A stretch of 64,000 nt of DNA from Arthrobacter sp. H16F315 (GTDB lineage Bacteria; Actinomycetota; Actinomycetes; Actinomycetales; Micrococcaceae): the NCBI RefSeq assembly GCF_024124825.1, contig NZ_JAMXSS010000005.1:33828-97827 (forward strand), in the 5' to 3' direction. The position numbers and the translations under genes were made by a program. The notes under the pieces were generated by a model, which ran no database searches, had not been told where the DNA came from, and worked only from the letters and a program-made list of their open reading frames with translations. Each line of letters begins with the position of its first letter. Positions within the stretch are counted from its first letter, which is position 1. Shown one piece after another: positions 25,155 through 33,511 of this stretch.

Positions 25155-26419
25155 CACAGGATGCCTTTCTCTTTGAGGATCGGTGTGGGGTCGATGGTGG
25201 CGTTGATCGGGATCATCGGATTCGGCAGGGCCCCGGCGTAAAACTCCATATGCAGGTGCCGGCCGAAGACGTTGCCGGTCGCACCTTCAGTCCCGAGGGG
25301 GGTTCCGGCGGCAACGGTGTCGCCTTCCTTGACCTTTAGAGAGCCGGCCTCCATGTGGTACATCCCGATGGTCAGCTTCCCGTCCAGGGTTTGGCCGGTG
25401 ATGCCGGTTCCGAACTGGCCTTCAAGGTTTCTGATTTTCACGATCTTCAGATCCGTGATCGCCACAATCACCCCGGCCTGGCCAGGAGTGGAGAAGTCGA
25501 TTCCGTAGTGGAAGTTGGCCAGCACTCCCCCGGCCGTACCGGGAGGGGCCGGCCGCGGGCCGTACCCGCTGGTCATGACAGCCTTCTGCAGGGGCTTGAC
25601 CCACTTCCCGGCAATGTCGCCGACAACCTGGTTTCCCTCGACCGGGCACACCCCGGACGGGTCCACCATGGAAGCCGACTCCCCGCCGAGTGCCTTAACG
25701 ATCTGCGTGGCCTGTTCCCGGAACCGGGTGTAGTGGTGTGGATCCGCGTTCCGCTGCGTGCGGTGGATGGCAATGGTCGGTTCAAGGTTTTCCCACCCCT
25801 GAACGTTCTGGAGAGCCTTGAAGAAGTTTGTAGCGCTGGTGTGGGGGTCCATGCGGTCTTCGTAGGAACCCCACGAACCATTTGCGCGCTGCTGGAACAG
25901 CCCCCGTGAGTCCGGGCCAGCACCGTCACCGAAATCAATGACCCGCAGCGTGGACTCGCCAATGGCAGCCTGAACACCGATTAGCTGTGCGGCCACGGGC
26001 AGTTTCAGATCCTCTGCAGCCTTCATGATCGCGGCCGCGTTCTTCATCTGCTCACCATCGAACCCGGCCACTGTGCTGCCAGGGACCGCTGATGCTGCGG
26101 ATACAGCTGACGTGCCAGGTGCCGCACAGGCAGAAGCGGCCTGAGCCGGCGTTCCGCCATCGTCAAGAACCACAACAACGAAGCCCAGGGCGAGGGTGGT
26201 AGCGGCGGCAACAGGAACGACGACTTTTCGAAACGCCTTACCTGCAACGGCTGTTGCTGCCCCAGCAGCAGCGACACCCATTAGGACGACCGCCTGATTC
26301 TGTCGGCGCGAAACCAGCAGCCGATGAACAGGTAAGTCCCGCCCCTGCACCGCATAGTGACTCGCATATCGCCCCTCCCCTGGGCTATTCCGAGGCTTGT
26401 CCCCGGACGGAAAACCCAT
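25154..26419 (-). CDS. Conjugation-associated cell-wall hydrolase (lytic transglycosylase-like plus M23 peptidase)
   Basis: This protein of up to 421 aa has a membrane anchor at about residues 66-90. Next comes a lysozyme-like domain (VQAAIGESTLRVIDFGDGAG, SRGLFQQR) and a C-terminal LytM/M23 domain with FHYGIDFSTPGQAG and RHLHMEF, which supply the zinc ligands. Such two-domain hydrolases open peptidoglycan for Gram-positive conjugation machines. An alternative start at ATG 26281 would remove 46 hydrophilic residues; neither start has a strong ribosome binding site. It is the first gene of the leftward operon and is divergent from the regulator gene at 26558. Confidence 0.85.
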   Translation of the reverse strand: MGFPSGDKPRNSPGEGRYASHYAVQGRDLPVHRLLVSRRQNQAVVLMGVAAAGAATAVAGKAFRKVVVPVAAATTLALGFVVVVLDDGGTPAQAASACAAPGTSAVSAASAVPGSTVAGFDGEQMKNAAAIMKAAEDLKLPVAAQLIGVQAAIGESTLRVIDFGDGAGPDSRGLFQQRANGSWGSYEDRMDPHTSATNFFKALQNVQGWENLEPTIAIHRTQRNADPHHYTRFREQATQIVKALGGESASMVDPSGVCPVEGNQVVGDIAGKWVKPLQKAVMTSGYGPRPAPPGTAGGVLANFHYGIDFSTPGQAGVIVAITDLKIVKIRNLEGQFGTGITGQTLDGKLTIGMYHMEAGSLKVKEGDTVAAGTPLGTEGATGNVFGRHLHMEFYAGALPNPMIPINATIDPTPILKEKGIL

Positions 26420-26465
26420 CCCGGCTAAACTCAGCCGTAAAGCTAGGATGGATTTGAAACCAACG

Positions 26466-26489
26466 GTTAAGTATTTGCGGATGCTTAAC
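26466..26489. promoter_or_regulatory. Inverted repeat in the divergent conjugation/regulator promoter region
   Basis: GTTAAG and CTTAAC arms are separated by 12 nt. The left arm belongs to the 11-mer GTTAAGTATTT, which also occurs at 28814-28824 upstream of the replication gene. This is a plausible operator for a plasmid-encoded regulator. Confidence 0.5.
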
Positions 26490-26557
26490 TATTGGGATCA
26501 TTCTAGCAGAATCAATCGTGCGCGTCTTGTCGTGTTTGCCCCATCCAAGGAGTGTTT

Positions 26558-27295
26558 GTGCCTGTCTCAGCCTCAGAGTTCAAGAGCTGGCTGGACGCTC
26601 AGTCCATCAGCACTTCCCCTGCCGCTCTGAGCGCTCTGACGGGGCTGCACCGAGGCACGTTGGGCAACCAGCTGCGGCGTGGAAACGTTGCAGAATCGAC
26701 GGTCGTTGCCGTCGCTCGCGCGTCCGGAGCGAACGTGCTGGAGTCCCTTGCCGCCTTTGACCCGTACAGGAACATGTACACCAGACAGATTGAGCCCACG
26801 CCGGCAGAAGTGCTCAGCCAGGTCCACCACGCAGACCTCATGGCCGAGCTACAATTCCGCACCTCGAAGAAGTACTACCCGCGGGATCTGCGGAAACATA
26901 TTCCGCTCATAGACTTCCCGCACGAGGGATCCAATCGGGCATGGATTGACGCCATCGACTCCGGCGACATCAGGCACCGCATGGCAGAAGAGACTGGCAT
27001 GGCCCTGACATACATCTTCACGCAGCTCACCGAAAACAAACTGACCCCACCGCTTGCGGTAGCAGCCTCCAGGGCAGCAGGCACTTCCTTCGCATCAGGT
27101 CTGGTGGTCGTCGGCCTCGTGCTTCCGGCTGAGGCAGGCTGGCAACCACGCGCCAGGGAGGACGAGCTGCTTGAAATCACGGACGATGCACTTGTCGAGC
27201 TAATCTCCGGCCGCATAAACCTGCTGCAGCGGCGCGTCAAACAACGTAAGGAAGCCCAGGAGTATGCGGAAAAGATGACGGAGCTTCTGGGATGA
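26558..27295 (+). CDS. HTH-type plasmid regulator
   Basis: This is a protein of about 245 aa. GTG 26558 is preferred over GTG 26552 because AAGGAG at 26547-26552 then has normal spacing. The N-terminal region (FKSWLDAQSISTSPAALSAL, TGLHRGTLGNQLRRGNVAES) reads as a helix-turn-helix; the rest is mixed helical without a known domain. Its stop overlaps the ATG of the next membrane gene. Divergence from the conjugation operon suggests that it controls that operon. Confidence 0.6.
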   Translation: MPVSASEFKSWLDAQSISTSPAALSALTGLHRGTLGNQLRRGNVAESTVVAVARASGANVLESLAAFDPYRNMYTRQIEPTPAEVLSQVHHADLMAELQFRTSKKYYPRDLRKHIPLIDFPHEGSNRAWIDAIDSGDIRHRMAEETGMALTYIFTQLTENKLTPPLAVAASRAAGTSFASGLVVVGLVLPAEAGWQPRAREDELLEITDDALVELISGRINLLQRRVKQRKEAQEYAEKMTELLG

Positions 27296-28056
27296 ATCCA
27301 CTAGGTGTCGTCCCGGTGACGCTCATGCTCATCCTTCTGGGCAGTCTTACGTTCAAGCGTATAAATACACCCGCATCCGGGTTTGAGCACGCCTTGCGGG
27401 AAAAGGCGAGCAGAATCGCTTTGTCGGGCATCTTTCTCACCACCGCTTATCTGCTGCTGGTACCGCCCGTGTACTACGCGCTGGATTCGATCATGCCGAT
27501 CACCAACGCTACCGACCTCATCTCCAAGTACTGCGCACTGGTAGCCGTCGCCTTTCTGGGCGGGCACCTTAGTGTCGCCTACGGATCCCCCTTTGCCCGT
27601 CGTTGGACAGTGGGCGCTCCCGGAACCGTTGTGCTGGGCCTCGTCTCCGCTGGCCTGCTATGGACTGTCGTGGCCACAGACGCCCCGTATTCATCCCCCC
27701 AGATGCTCGACTTCGCCACACAGCCCAGCGTTCGCATAAACACCTGGTTAGTGCTGTTCTACGTGGCCTACATTGTCCTTCCCCTGGTGCGGCCGGCGTA
27801 CCTCGACTCCACGAAGAACCCTCTCCGGACAGGCCGGATGGCTTCAGGCATGATTGCCGGCGGTTTCACCCTCTCCCTCTTGCGCGCCGGAGCGTACCCC
27901 GTCGAGTGGTTTGGTAGCGGGAATGTGGTTTACCTGTACATGCTCATCTCCTATGCCTCCACTGCCCTCGTGGTCGTGGGACTCGCGCTGTTTGCTTACG
28001 CGCGCAGGAACAGAAAAGTGAAAACCGAGCTGGGATCTGCCCTCTCACTCGATTAG
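27292..28056 (+). CDS. Seven-span integral membrane protein, possibly DUF6545/MAB_1171c-like
   Basis: This 254-aa protein has about seven hydrophobic segments and a short basic C-terminal tail (ARRNRKVKTEL). The ATG overlaps the stop of the HTH gene, so they form an operon. The topology, and the pairing of a 7-span membrane protein with an HTH regulator, resemble the actinobacterial DUF6545 group of unknown function. I am not certain of the family. Confidence 0.5.
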   Translation: MNPLGVVPVTLMLILLGSLTFKRINTPASGFEHALREKASRIALSGIFLTTAYLLLVPPVYYALDSIMPITNATDLISKYCALVAVAFLGGHLSVAYGSPFARRWTVGAPGTVVLGLVSAGLLWTVVATDAPYSSPQMLDFATQPSVRINTWLVLFYVAYIVLPLVRPAYLDSTKNPLRTGRMASGMIAGGFTLSLLRAGAYPVEWFGSGNVVYLYMLISYASTALVVVGLALFAYARRNRKVKTELGSALSLD

Positions 28057-28070
28057 GAAGGCCGGGAGAC

Positions 28071-28376
28071 ATGACTACCCCTCAACAAGCGCAGGAAGCA
28101 GTCAAAAGCGTCTTAGCGGAAGTACCGCGGGAGCATGAGGCTGCCTATCGCGTCATCTACCAGGCAGTGAAGGTGTGCCTGGCAGATGGCATGGAGCGGC
28201 GGGCAGCTGCCGCCTACTTGGGAGTCTCGCGGTGGCGTATCGACCGCCAGGGACGCTACTTTCGGTCTTTGAGAGCGACCAGGACCTTGTTCCGGGATGC
28301 CATGGCTGCCAATCCTGCAACTGATCCTGCCGGCGAGTCCGTGGAAGCCATAGTCCGAAGAGCGTGGAAGAAGTAG
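28071..28376 (+). CDS. Small HTH-like hypothetical protein
   Basis: This 101-aa protein starts at ATG 28071 with GGAAGGCCGGGAG upstream. Residues 38-62 (DGMERRAAAAYLGVSRWRID) look like a helix-turn-helix. The remainder is helical and charged. It follows the membrane protein gene by 14 bp and is probably the third gene of that operon. Confidence 0.55.
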   Translation: MTTPQQAQEAVKSVLAEVPREHEAAYRVIYQAVKVCLADGMERRAAAAYLGVSRWRIDRQGRYFRSLRATRTLFRDAMAANPATDPAGESVEAIVRRAWKK

Positions 28377-28555
28377 CCCTCAAAGGGTCCCAAATCCCAA
28401 AATTCTTGGTTTCATGACATATTGGAATCATGCAATCTGGAATCTGTCACGAGCTTGCTGGGCGAGTCACACCCCACGCGATGACTCTTTCAAAAAGAGC
28501 GACACGCCGCGGCGACGTGCAGGGTTTCGTTTATCAAAACCGCTTAGATAGCACT

Positions 28556-28783
28556 ATGGCAATTCAGAAGCTTGCTCAGGGAGGCCGCCCTTCCAAGGGG
28601 CCCCGGCACACGTTTGTGGTCAAGCCCGATCTTGCGCGGGCCGAAAAGCTGCGGGCCATTATGGAAATTCTTGGCACGAACGCAGTTGATTACCTGACAC
28701 CGCTGGTTGCCAGGCATATAGATTCCATCGACCTTGAAGAACTGCGCAATCAGGAGACATTGCCTATACCGAAAGCCAGTTAA
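28556..28783 (+). CDS. Small hypothetical plasmid protein
   Basis: This 75-aa protein starts at ATG 28556 without a clear ribosome binding site; the frame is open back to 28430. The sequence (GRPSKGPRHTFVVKPDLARA, then two helices) resembles a short DNA-binding or copy-control protein. It is followed directly by a terminator and then the replication gene. The function is unknown. Confidence 0.45.
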   Translation: MAIQKLAQGGRPSKGPRHTFVVKPDLARAEKLRAIMEILGTNAVDYLTPLVARHIDSIDLEELRNQETLPIPKAS

Positions 28784-28788
28784 TAACT

Positions 28789-28813
28789 GAAGGCCCGCAC
28801 ATGGCGGGCCTTC
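28789..28813 (+). terminator. Hairpin terminator upstream of the replication gene
   Basis: A 10-bp perfect stem (GAAGGCCCGC pairing with GCGGGCCTTC) encloses 5 nt and lies six bases after the stop of the 75-aa gene. Its T-tract is weak. Confidence 0.65.
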
Positions 28814-28925
28814 GTTAAGTATTTAGTTCAGATCTCGTTCTTGGCGGGATGTCGATCTGAACTTTTGTCCAACACCCACCCAGTGGGTGGATTTTGTCGT
28901 TCCCCCGAAGGAGTAACTGCTGTCT
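28814..28925 (+). promoter_or_regulatory. Structured leader of the replication gene
   Basis: The leader holds GTTAAGTATTT (28814-28824), a perfect 10-bp inverted repeat AGTTCAGATC/GATCTGAACT (28825-28834 and 28854-28863), and a short hairpin CCACCC-AGT-GGGTGG followed by ATTTT (28876-28895) that looks like an attenuator. AAGGAG occurs at 28906-28911. Such structures suit copy-number control. Confidence 0.55.
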
Positions 28926-30017
28926 ATGGTACCGGAAGTCAATTCCGCGTCAACGCACGCACGTAAGGGTGTCGCGGGCCAACCTAGCCCTCAGCAGGCG
29001 TGGATCCTTGCACCCCTGATCGCCGGCCAAGCGTCCTACCGCCTAGGCCGATGGATGGGCACCAGGTTCCAATACCCGCGGCCGGCAACTCCGCCCACCA
29101 TTACGACGTCTCTGCCCGAGCACCCCGCAGCAGTCATGATCCACGGTACGGACGGTTCCGTAGCCACTCTCTGCATCGACTTGGATACATCCAAGGCACT
29201 GAAGAGCGTCGTGGACTCAGACGCAGCCCGGCTCAGGAAGCTTCTGAACGAAGCCAACGTCAGCTACGTGGAGGACTTCTCCCCCAGCGGCGGCAGGCAC
29301 ATCTACATTCCCCTTCAACAACGCCTCACCGCCGCCAAAGCCCGCGAGCTTGTCGAAGCCCTCGGCCTTCTCGCCGCAAGCCTGGACCCGAGCCCCCACC
29401 AGAACATCACCGACGGCTGCATCCGCGTCCCGGGCTCAAGGCACAAGGCTGGCGGCCACCAAACCCTCATTACTCCCCTATCCCAGGCCTACGCCACCCT
29501 CCGCGTCCGCAACTCAGCGCGTGCCATAGCAGCATTGCGCGCCGCACTGGCCCCGGAGCTGGCCCGCAACAAGGCCATCCAAAAACGCCAAGCCAAAGCA
29601 GCAACAACAGTACGGACCACTGCTGGACAGCTGCCCGTCGCTGGCCGCAGCGAAACCCCCCTGCGCCGGATTGCACGCACTGGCCTTTACGACACGGCTA
29701 CGTACGCCAGCGCCTCGGAGGCCCGCATGGGTGTGCTGAACCACTTCGCTGCGTGCGGATGGACCCTGGAAGAGGTACGGAACGAACTCACCGGCCAGTT
29801 CCCGGGCCTGGCAGCCCTCTACGGCACGCAAGCCAAACAGGCGCGACTCCTTTCCAGCGAATGGGCCAACGCCCAGGCCTTCACCAACGCCGGCAGCACC
29901 CAAAAACGTAAGTCCCGTGAACCCGGAAAAATCAATGCCCTTATTAACAACACAAGCCCCACTGAACCCACAGGGGGGCACTCAACCGCAGTTCCGCGTC
30001 AATCCACCAACTCGTAA
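28926..30017 (+). CDS. Plasmid replication protein with archaeo-eukaryotic primase-like domain
   Basis: This 363-aa protein carries the metal-binding motif VATLCIDLDTSKA and the second primase motif SPSGGRHIYIPL (about residues 77-128), characteristic of AEP/PrimPol-type primases found in actinobacterial plasmid Rep proteins. A basic linker follows, then a primase-C-terminal-like helical region (ASEARMGVLNHFAACGWTLE). It probably initiates or primes replication together with the 30023-30766 product. The ribosome binding site is 14 bases from ATG 28926, which is long. Origin sequences are likely in the leader or around 30770-31200. Confidence 0.8.
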   Translation: MVPEVNSASTHARKGVAGQPSPQQAWILAPLIAGQASYRLGRWMGTRFQYPRPATPPTITTSLPEHPAAVMIHGTDGSVATLCIDLDTSKALKSVVDSDAARLRKLLNEANVSYVEDFSPSGGRHIYIPLQQRLTAAKARELVEALGLLAASLDPSPHQNITDGCIRVPGSRHKAGGHQTLITPLSQAYATLRVRNSARAIAALRAALAPELARNKAIQKRQAKAATTVRTTAGQLPVAGRSETPLRRIARTGLYDTATYASASEARMGVLNHFAACGWTLEEVRNELTGQFPGLAALYGTQAKQARLLSSEWANAQAFTNAGSTQKRKSREPGKINALINNTSPTEPTGGHSTAVPRQSTNS

Positions 30018-30022
30018 ACGAC

Positions 30023-30766
30023 TTGGAAAATGTCCTGTACGCCGTCCTGGACCACCGCTTGGCAGCCAGGGGCCGCGAAGGACTCGGCCTCCGCCTCCTG
30101 GTCCGCGGCCTGCTGGGTTACATGAGGGCGAAAGAAACGGATCTTCTCGATGTCGGTTGTCGTACGCTTGCGGTCGCGCTGGGAAAGCACCATGTCACCA
30201 TTGCCCGGTTACTTCCCGTTCTGGCCCAGGCCTCCGATGGAATTCTCACCAAAGTCGCGGATGCTCGCCACAAGACAGCAGACGTCTACCTCATTCAGTT
30301 GCCTCGGCACTATCAGCAACTAGCGAGGGAGCTGACGTGGCGCAAAGGACGCATCCATGCCGTGCGACCTGTGTTCCGAAGCCTGGGAGACGTGGCTGCC
30401 CTTGTCTATGAATCCATCGAACGAGCTAGGCACTCCCCCACCACCGCGGAGATTGTCCGTTTTACGAGCATCAGCCGCAACGCCGTATCGACCGCGCTGA
30501 CCGAGATGGAGGCCCTGGGCATGGTTTACCGCGACCACGGTCACTGGAAGAGGAGGGCAGTTAATCTGACTAATCTGGCGGCAAGGCTGGGCGTGTTGGA
30601 GGACTACCAGGCCCACATCAGCCGTAACCGGTTCGAACGCGCCCGCTGGCACGCATACCTGGACCGTTTCCGGACCGTTGAGGTTGATGAAGGTGCACTG
30701 TACGACCAGGAACGGGAGGAGTATTGGCTGCCTCCTGGGGATGCTGCGATCTGGAACGCCGCATAG
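30023..30766 (+). CDS. Replication-associated winged-helix protein
   Basis: This protein of about 247 aa begins with TTG 30023, five bases after the stop of the primase-type gene. Two HTH-like segments are visible (RTLAVALGKHHVTIARLLPV and TAEIVRFTSISRNAVSTALT), followed by a charged C-terminus. In actinobacterial plasmids a primase-type Rep is often paired with such a DNA-binding protein that recognises the origin. Function is inferred from position and HTH content. Confidence 0.6.
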   Translation: MENVLYAVLDHRLAARGREGLGLRLLVRGLLGYMRAKETDLLDVGCRTLAVALGKHHVTIARLLPVLAQASDGILTKVADARHKTADVYLIQLPRHYQQLARELTWRKGRIHAVRPVFRSLGDVAALVYESIERARHSPTTAEIVRFTSISRNAVSTALTEMEALGMVYRDHGHWKRRAVNLTNLAARLGVLEDYQAHISRNRFERARWHAYLDRFRTVEVDEGALYDQEREEYWLPPGDAAIWNAA

Positions 30767-31028
30767 ACGACGAACCGGGGGCTGCAGCGATGCCCGGGTT
30801 GCCTGTACGCATTTTTCCGGTTACCTCCGGCGCACTGAATATGCGGACGACGACAGGACGGGGGCTCCGAGAAAGCTGCCGCAAAACGGCAAGCACTGAC
30901 GCCCAATGTGGACCGCTTTTGAGATTCATCCTCCGGTCTCCACCGGGGGCCGACAGCGGGGGACAGCGCGACGGAAGAGCTGCAGGGCGGCGCTCAATCG
31001 CTTACCTGCAGGGTTTCCTCATGTTGGT

Positions 31029-31207
31029 CATTCGCTTGCGAATGAAGCGTATACAGCAAAGCAATTGAAACTTGCTTTAGAAGTAAAACTTGCCATAACA
31101 GCTTTACTTTTTTGACTTGTGAAAAAAGTAAAGACACGCAAGCCAGCTTCACAAGTGAAACAAGTGCCGCCTGGTTACGCTGGGAACACTTGTGAAAGGA
31201 AGATTCG
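31029..31207 (+). promoter_or_regulatory. Candidate centromere/operator array upstream of parA
   Basis: The AT-rich stretch contains a palindrome CATTCGC-TT-GCGAATG (31029-31044) and a 12-bp perfect inverted repeat CTTTACTTTTTT/AAAAAAGTAAAG (31102-31133). It also has repeated ACTTGTGAA/TTCACAAGT words at about 31115, 31148 and 31187. Direct and inverted short repeats in front of parA-parB are typical of partition sites bound by RHH-type ParB proteins. The remainder of 30767-31028 shows no gene. Confidence 0.6.
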
Positions 31208-32122
31208 ATGAAACACGATCTGGACCGCGGCGCGCTCAGCAGGGTAATCGCGGTAATCAACGGCAAAGGCGGGGTCTTCAAGACCAGCTTGGTAGCCAAC
31301 GTCGGTGGACTCCTCGCGGAGGCTGGCTCACGCGTACTCCTCGTGGATTTGGACCCGCAGGGCAACCTTGCGGAGGACCTAGGTTATTCCGACAAGGGGG
31401 ACGGCGGCAGGAGCTTGGCAGCGGCTCTCTGCTTCGGTGCAGAGCCGTCCCTGCTCACAAGTATCCGACCCAACCTGGACGTCATTGCCGGCGGACCCGA
31501 ACTCGATGATGCAGCAGCGTTTCTCGGAGCCAAAGCCCAAAAGGACCGCGACGCAGCCCACCTAGCCCTGGCAAAGATGCTCGCAACCATCGCGGGGGAG
31601 TACGACCTCGTCCTCCTTGACTGCCCGCCCGGAAACGAGCCCCTCCAGGCATCAGCCGTCGCGGCCGCACGGTACGCACTGGTGCCGCTGAAGACAGACA
31701 TGTCCAGCCGCAAAGGCGTCGCTGCGGTGGCAGCACGCATGGACAGCGTCGTGGGACTCAACCCAGCACTCGATCTCCTGGGTGTTGTCCTGGTGGGAAC
31801 CGGAACCAACTCAAAACAGGTCCACAAAGTCACCCGCGACCACCTCATCGCCGACTTCGGCACCGACGAAGTGCTGTTCCCAATGACCATCCGACACGCA
31901 GAAGCAACTGCCCAGGCCTGCCGGGAGCGCGGGCTACTGGCGCACGAGCTCGAACGGGAACTTAGCAAAGCACCCAAATGGTGGGAGATTCGTCGCGGAG
32001 AAGCTAAAGCCACGAATGCAGGGCCAAGGTCTGCATCCAGCGTTGCTGAGGACCTGCATGCAGTCGCCATGGAAGTAACGCGGCGGGTAGCCGCTGCAGA
32101 GTCCCAGGAGGTTAGCGCATGA
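31208..32122 (+). CDS. parA: ParA partition ATPase
   Basis: This 304-aa Walker-type ATPase carries NGKGGVFKTSLVANVGGLLA (residues 18-37), with the signature and catalytic lysines, the switch motif LLVDLDPQGNLAEDLG and the Walker B motif YDLVLLDCPPGNE. It binds nucleoid DNA and moves plasmid copies together with its partner protein. There is no N-terminal HTH, so it is a type Ib-like short ParA. The start is ATG 31208 after GAAAGGAAG. The stop overlaps the start of the RHH partner gene. Confidence 0.93.
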   Translation: MKHDLDRGALSRVIAVINGKGGVFKTSLVANVGGLLAEAGSRVLLVDLDPQGNLAEDLGYSDKGDGGRSLAAALCFGAEPSLLTSIRPNLDVIAGGPELDDAAAFLGAKAQKDRDAAHLALAKMLATIAGEYDLVLLDCPPGNEPLQASAVAAARYALVPLKTDMSSRKGVAAVAARMDSVVGLNPALDLLGVVLVGTGTNSKQVHKVTRDHLIADFGTDEVLFPMTIRHAEATAQACRERGLLAHELERELSKAPKWWEIRRGEAKATNAGPRSASSVAEDLHAVAMEVTRRVAAAESQEVSA

Positions 32123-32490
32123 GCACCGAGCAGAACGCCGGCCGGCCCACCCTGGGCTTGCCGCCGCGACCCGCCGCAGCACCCACGACAGATGCACCAC
32201 TAGCGCGCATGCTCTCCGGGCGCCGCCAGGAGGCGCCGGCGAAGAGGGAAGAACCAAAGGATTCCCCGACTGAGAACATGACGGTAAGCATCCCAACCGC
32301 TCTGCGCAATCGCGCCAAGGCCGCGTACAAGGCGACCAGCTACGCCGAGGGAGATAACACCTGGGCACATTTCGTTGCTAAAGCCATCGAAGCAGAAACC
32401 CGCCGCCGCGAAGCCGAACACAACCAGGGCGAGATGTACCCCTCATGGGGAGAGAAACTGCCCGGCGGCCGGAGGCTCAAGGATAGCTAA
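32119..32490 (+). CDS. RHH-type ParB-like centromere-binding protein
   Basis: This 123-aa protein has a disordered, basic and proline-rich N-terminal half and a C-terminal ribbon-helix-helix pattern (NMTVSIPTALRNRAKAAYKA followed by a second helix). Size, fold and ATGA overlap with parA fit the small ParB partner of type Ib partition systems. It should bind the repeats upstream of parA and repress the operon. Confidence 0.75.
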   Translation: MSTEQNAGRPTLGLPPRPAAAPTTDAPLARMLSGRRQEAPAKREEPKDSPTENMTVSIPTALRNRAKAAYKATSYAEGDNTWAHFVAKAIEAETRRREAEHNQGEMYPSWGEKLPGGRRLKDS

Positions 32491-32586
32491 CGGGGAAGTA
32501 CGTCCCCCAAGCCAGATAGCAGTACCCGGGGGAGTGGTCGAACACCACAGGACCCGGGACCGGAACAGAGTAAACAGAGGAGAGAA

Positions 32587-33483
32587 GTGGGCGAGTCAAG
32601 TACCACTAAGGCCCGAATACAGCTGCCGACGTGGTGGGGAAACCAAAAGGATCTGGCGAGGTTGGTCACTTTGGTCAAGTCCCTGCACTCGTCCGCTTCC
32701 GCAGAAGCGCTAGAAAAGTTAACGGCCAGCAGGGCAAAAACTCGTGAGCTCAACGAGGCGAGAGTGGAGTCGTTGGCTGCGGCTATCGCAACCAATATTT
32801 CAAAAAATGGAGGGGACCCCGGTCGTTTCGCTGATCCAACGACCCTTATGGAAGAGGCCCGCATTCTGGGGTCGCTGGAAGAAGACGGCCATTACACCGC
32901 CGAACGCGCAGTTAAGGAACTGGATCTTGAGATGGCAGTCAGCCTAAAGACCTGGGACGAAAGGCGGACCGGTTCCCCTGACGTCCTCATTGAAGATCTG
33001 GACGAACGGGAAGTGAAGCGCATCGAACTATCCTTTGGCCAGCAGTACTCAGGTGGGACCTTCCTGCGGCTGGAACTCGGGAAGTATGGTAGTCAGGCGG
33101 AACTTGGAGGACCTGTTCACTGGGTTTCGTCAGCCGCCGGTCAACTCAAAGTTGAACTGAAGCGGCAAAGCAGCTGGCTTGGACGCCTCGTTGGTAGTGG
33201 ATGGGGGCACACGCTAATCGCGGTACCCACCGCCGTGGTAATTGCGTTGCTCCTGCTGCCCTATGTCAAGAGCACATGGGATTTAGTGGCAATAGTTCTC
33301 GTTTTAAATGTCCTTGTATCGTTCGTTGCTGCTGCCGTTCTGCAGAAGTTCATCCCCAGATTTGAACTGATGAAGGACGGCAAGCCAAAAATAAAGACCT
33401 GGCTTGGATGGGTCGCCGGACTTCTCGGCACCGTCATCATAGGACTTGGGACAAATGCCCTGTCCAAGATGATGGGGCTGTAG
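32587..33483 (+). CDS. Uncharacterised membrane protein
   Basis: This 298-aa protein starts with GTG 32587 after GGAGAGAAG. The first 195 residues are soluble and charged, with coiled-coil tendency. Three hydrophobic segments follow (about residues 207-227, 233-256 and 275-292). No domain is recognised. It lies downstream of parAB but 96 bp away, and next to the convergent resolvase gene. A sensor or effector role can be imagined but not supported. Confidence 0.6.
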   Translation: MGESSTTKARIQLPTWWGNQKDLARLVTLVKSLHSSASAEALEKLTASRAKTRELNEARVESLAAAIATNISKNGGDPGRFADPTTLMEEARILGSLEEDGHYTAERAVKELDLEMAVSLKTWDERRTGSPDVLIEDLDEREVKRIELSFGQQYSGGTFLRLELGKYGSQAELGGPVHWVSSAAGQLKVELKRQSSWLGRLVGSGWGHTLIAVPTAVVIALLLLPYVKSTWDLVAIVLVLNVLVSFVAAAVLQKFIPRFELMKDGKPKIKTWLGWVAGLLGTVIIGLGTNALSKMMGL

Positions 33484-33511
33484 AGGTCGGTCAGAACTGG
33501 CCGCTGTGAGT

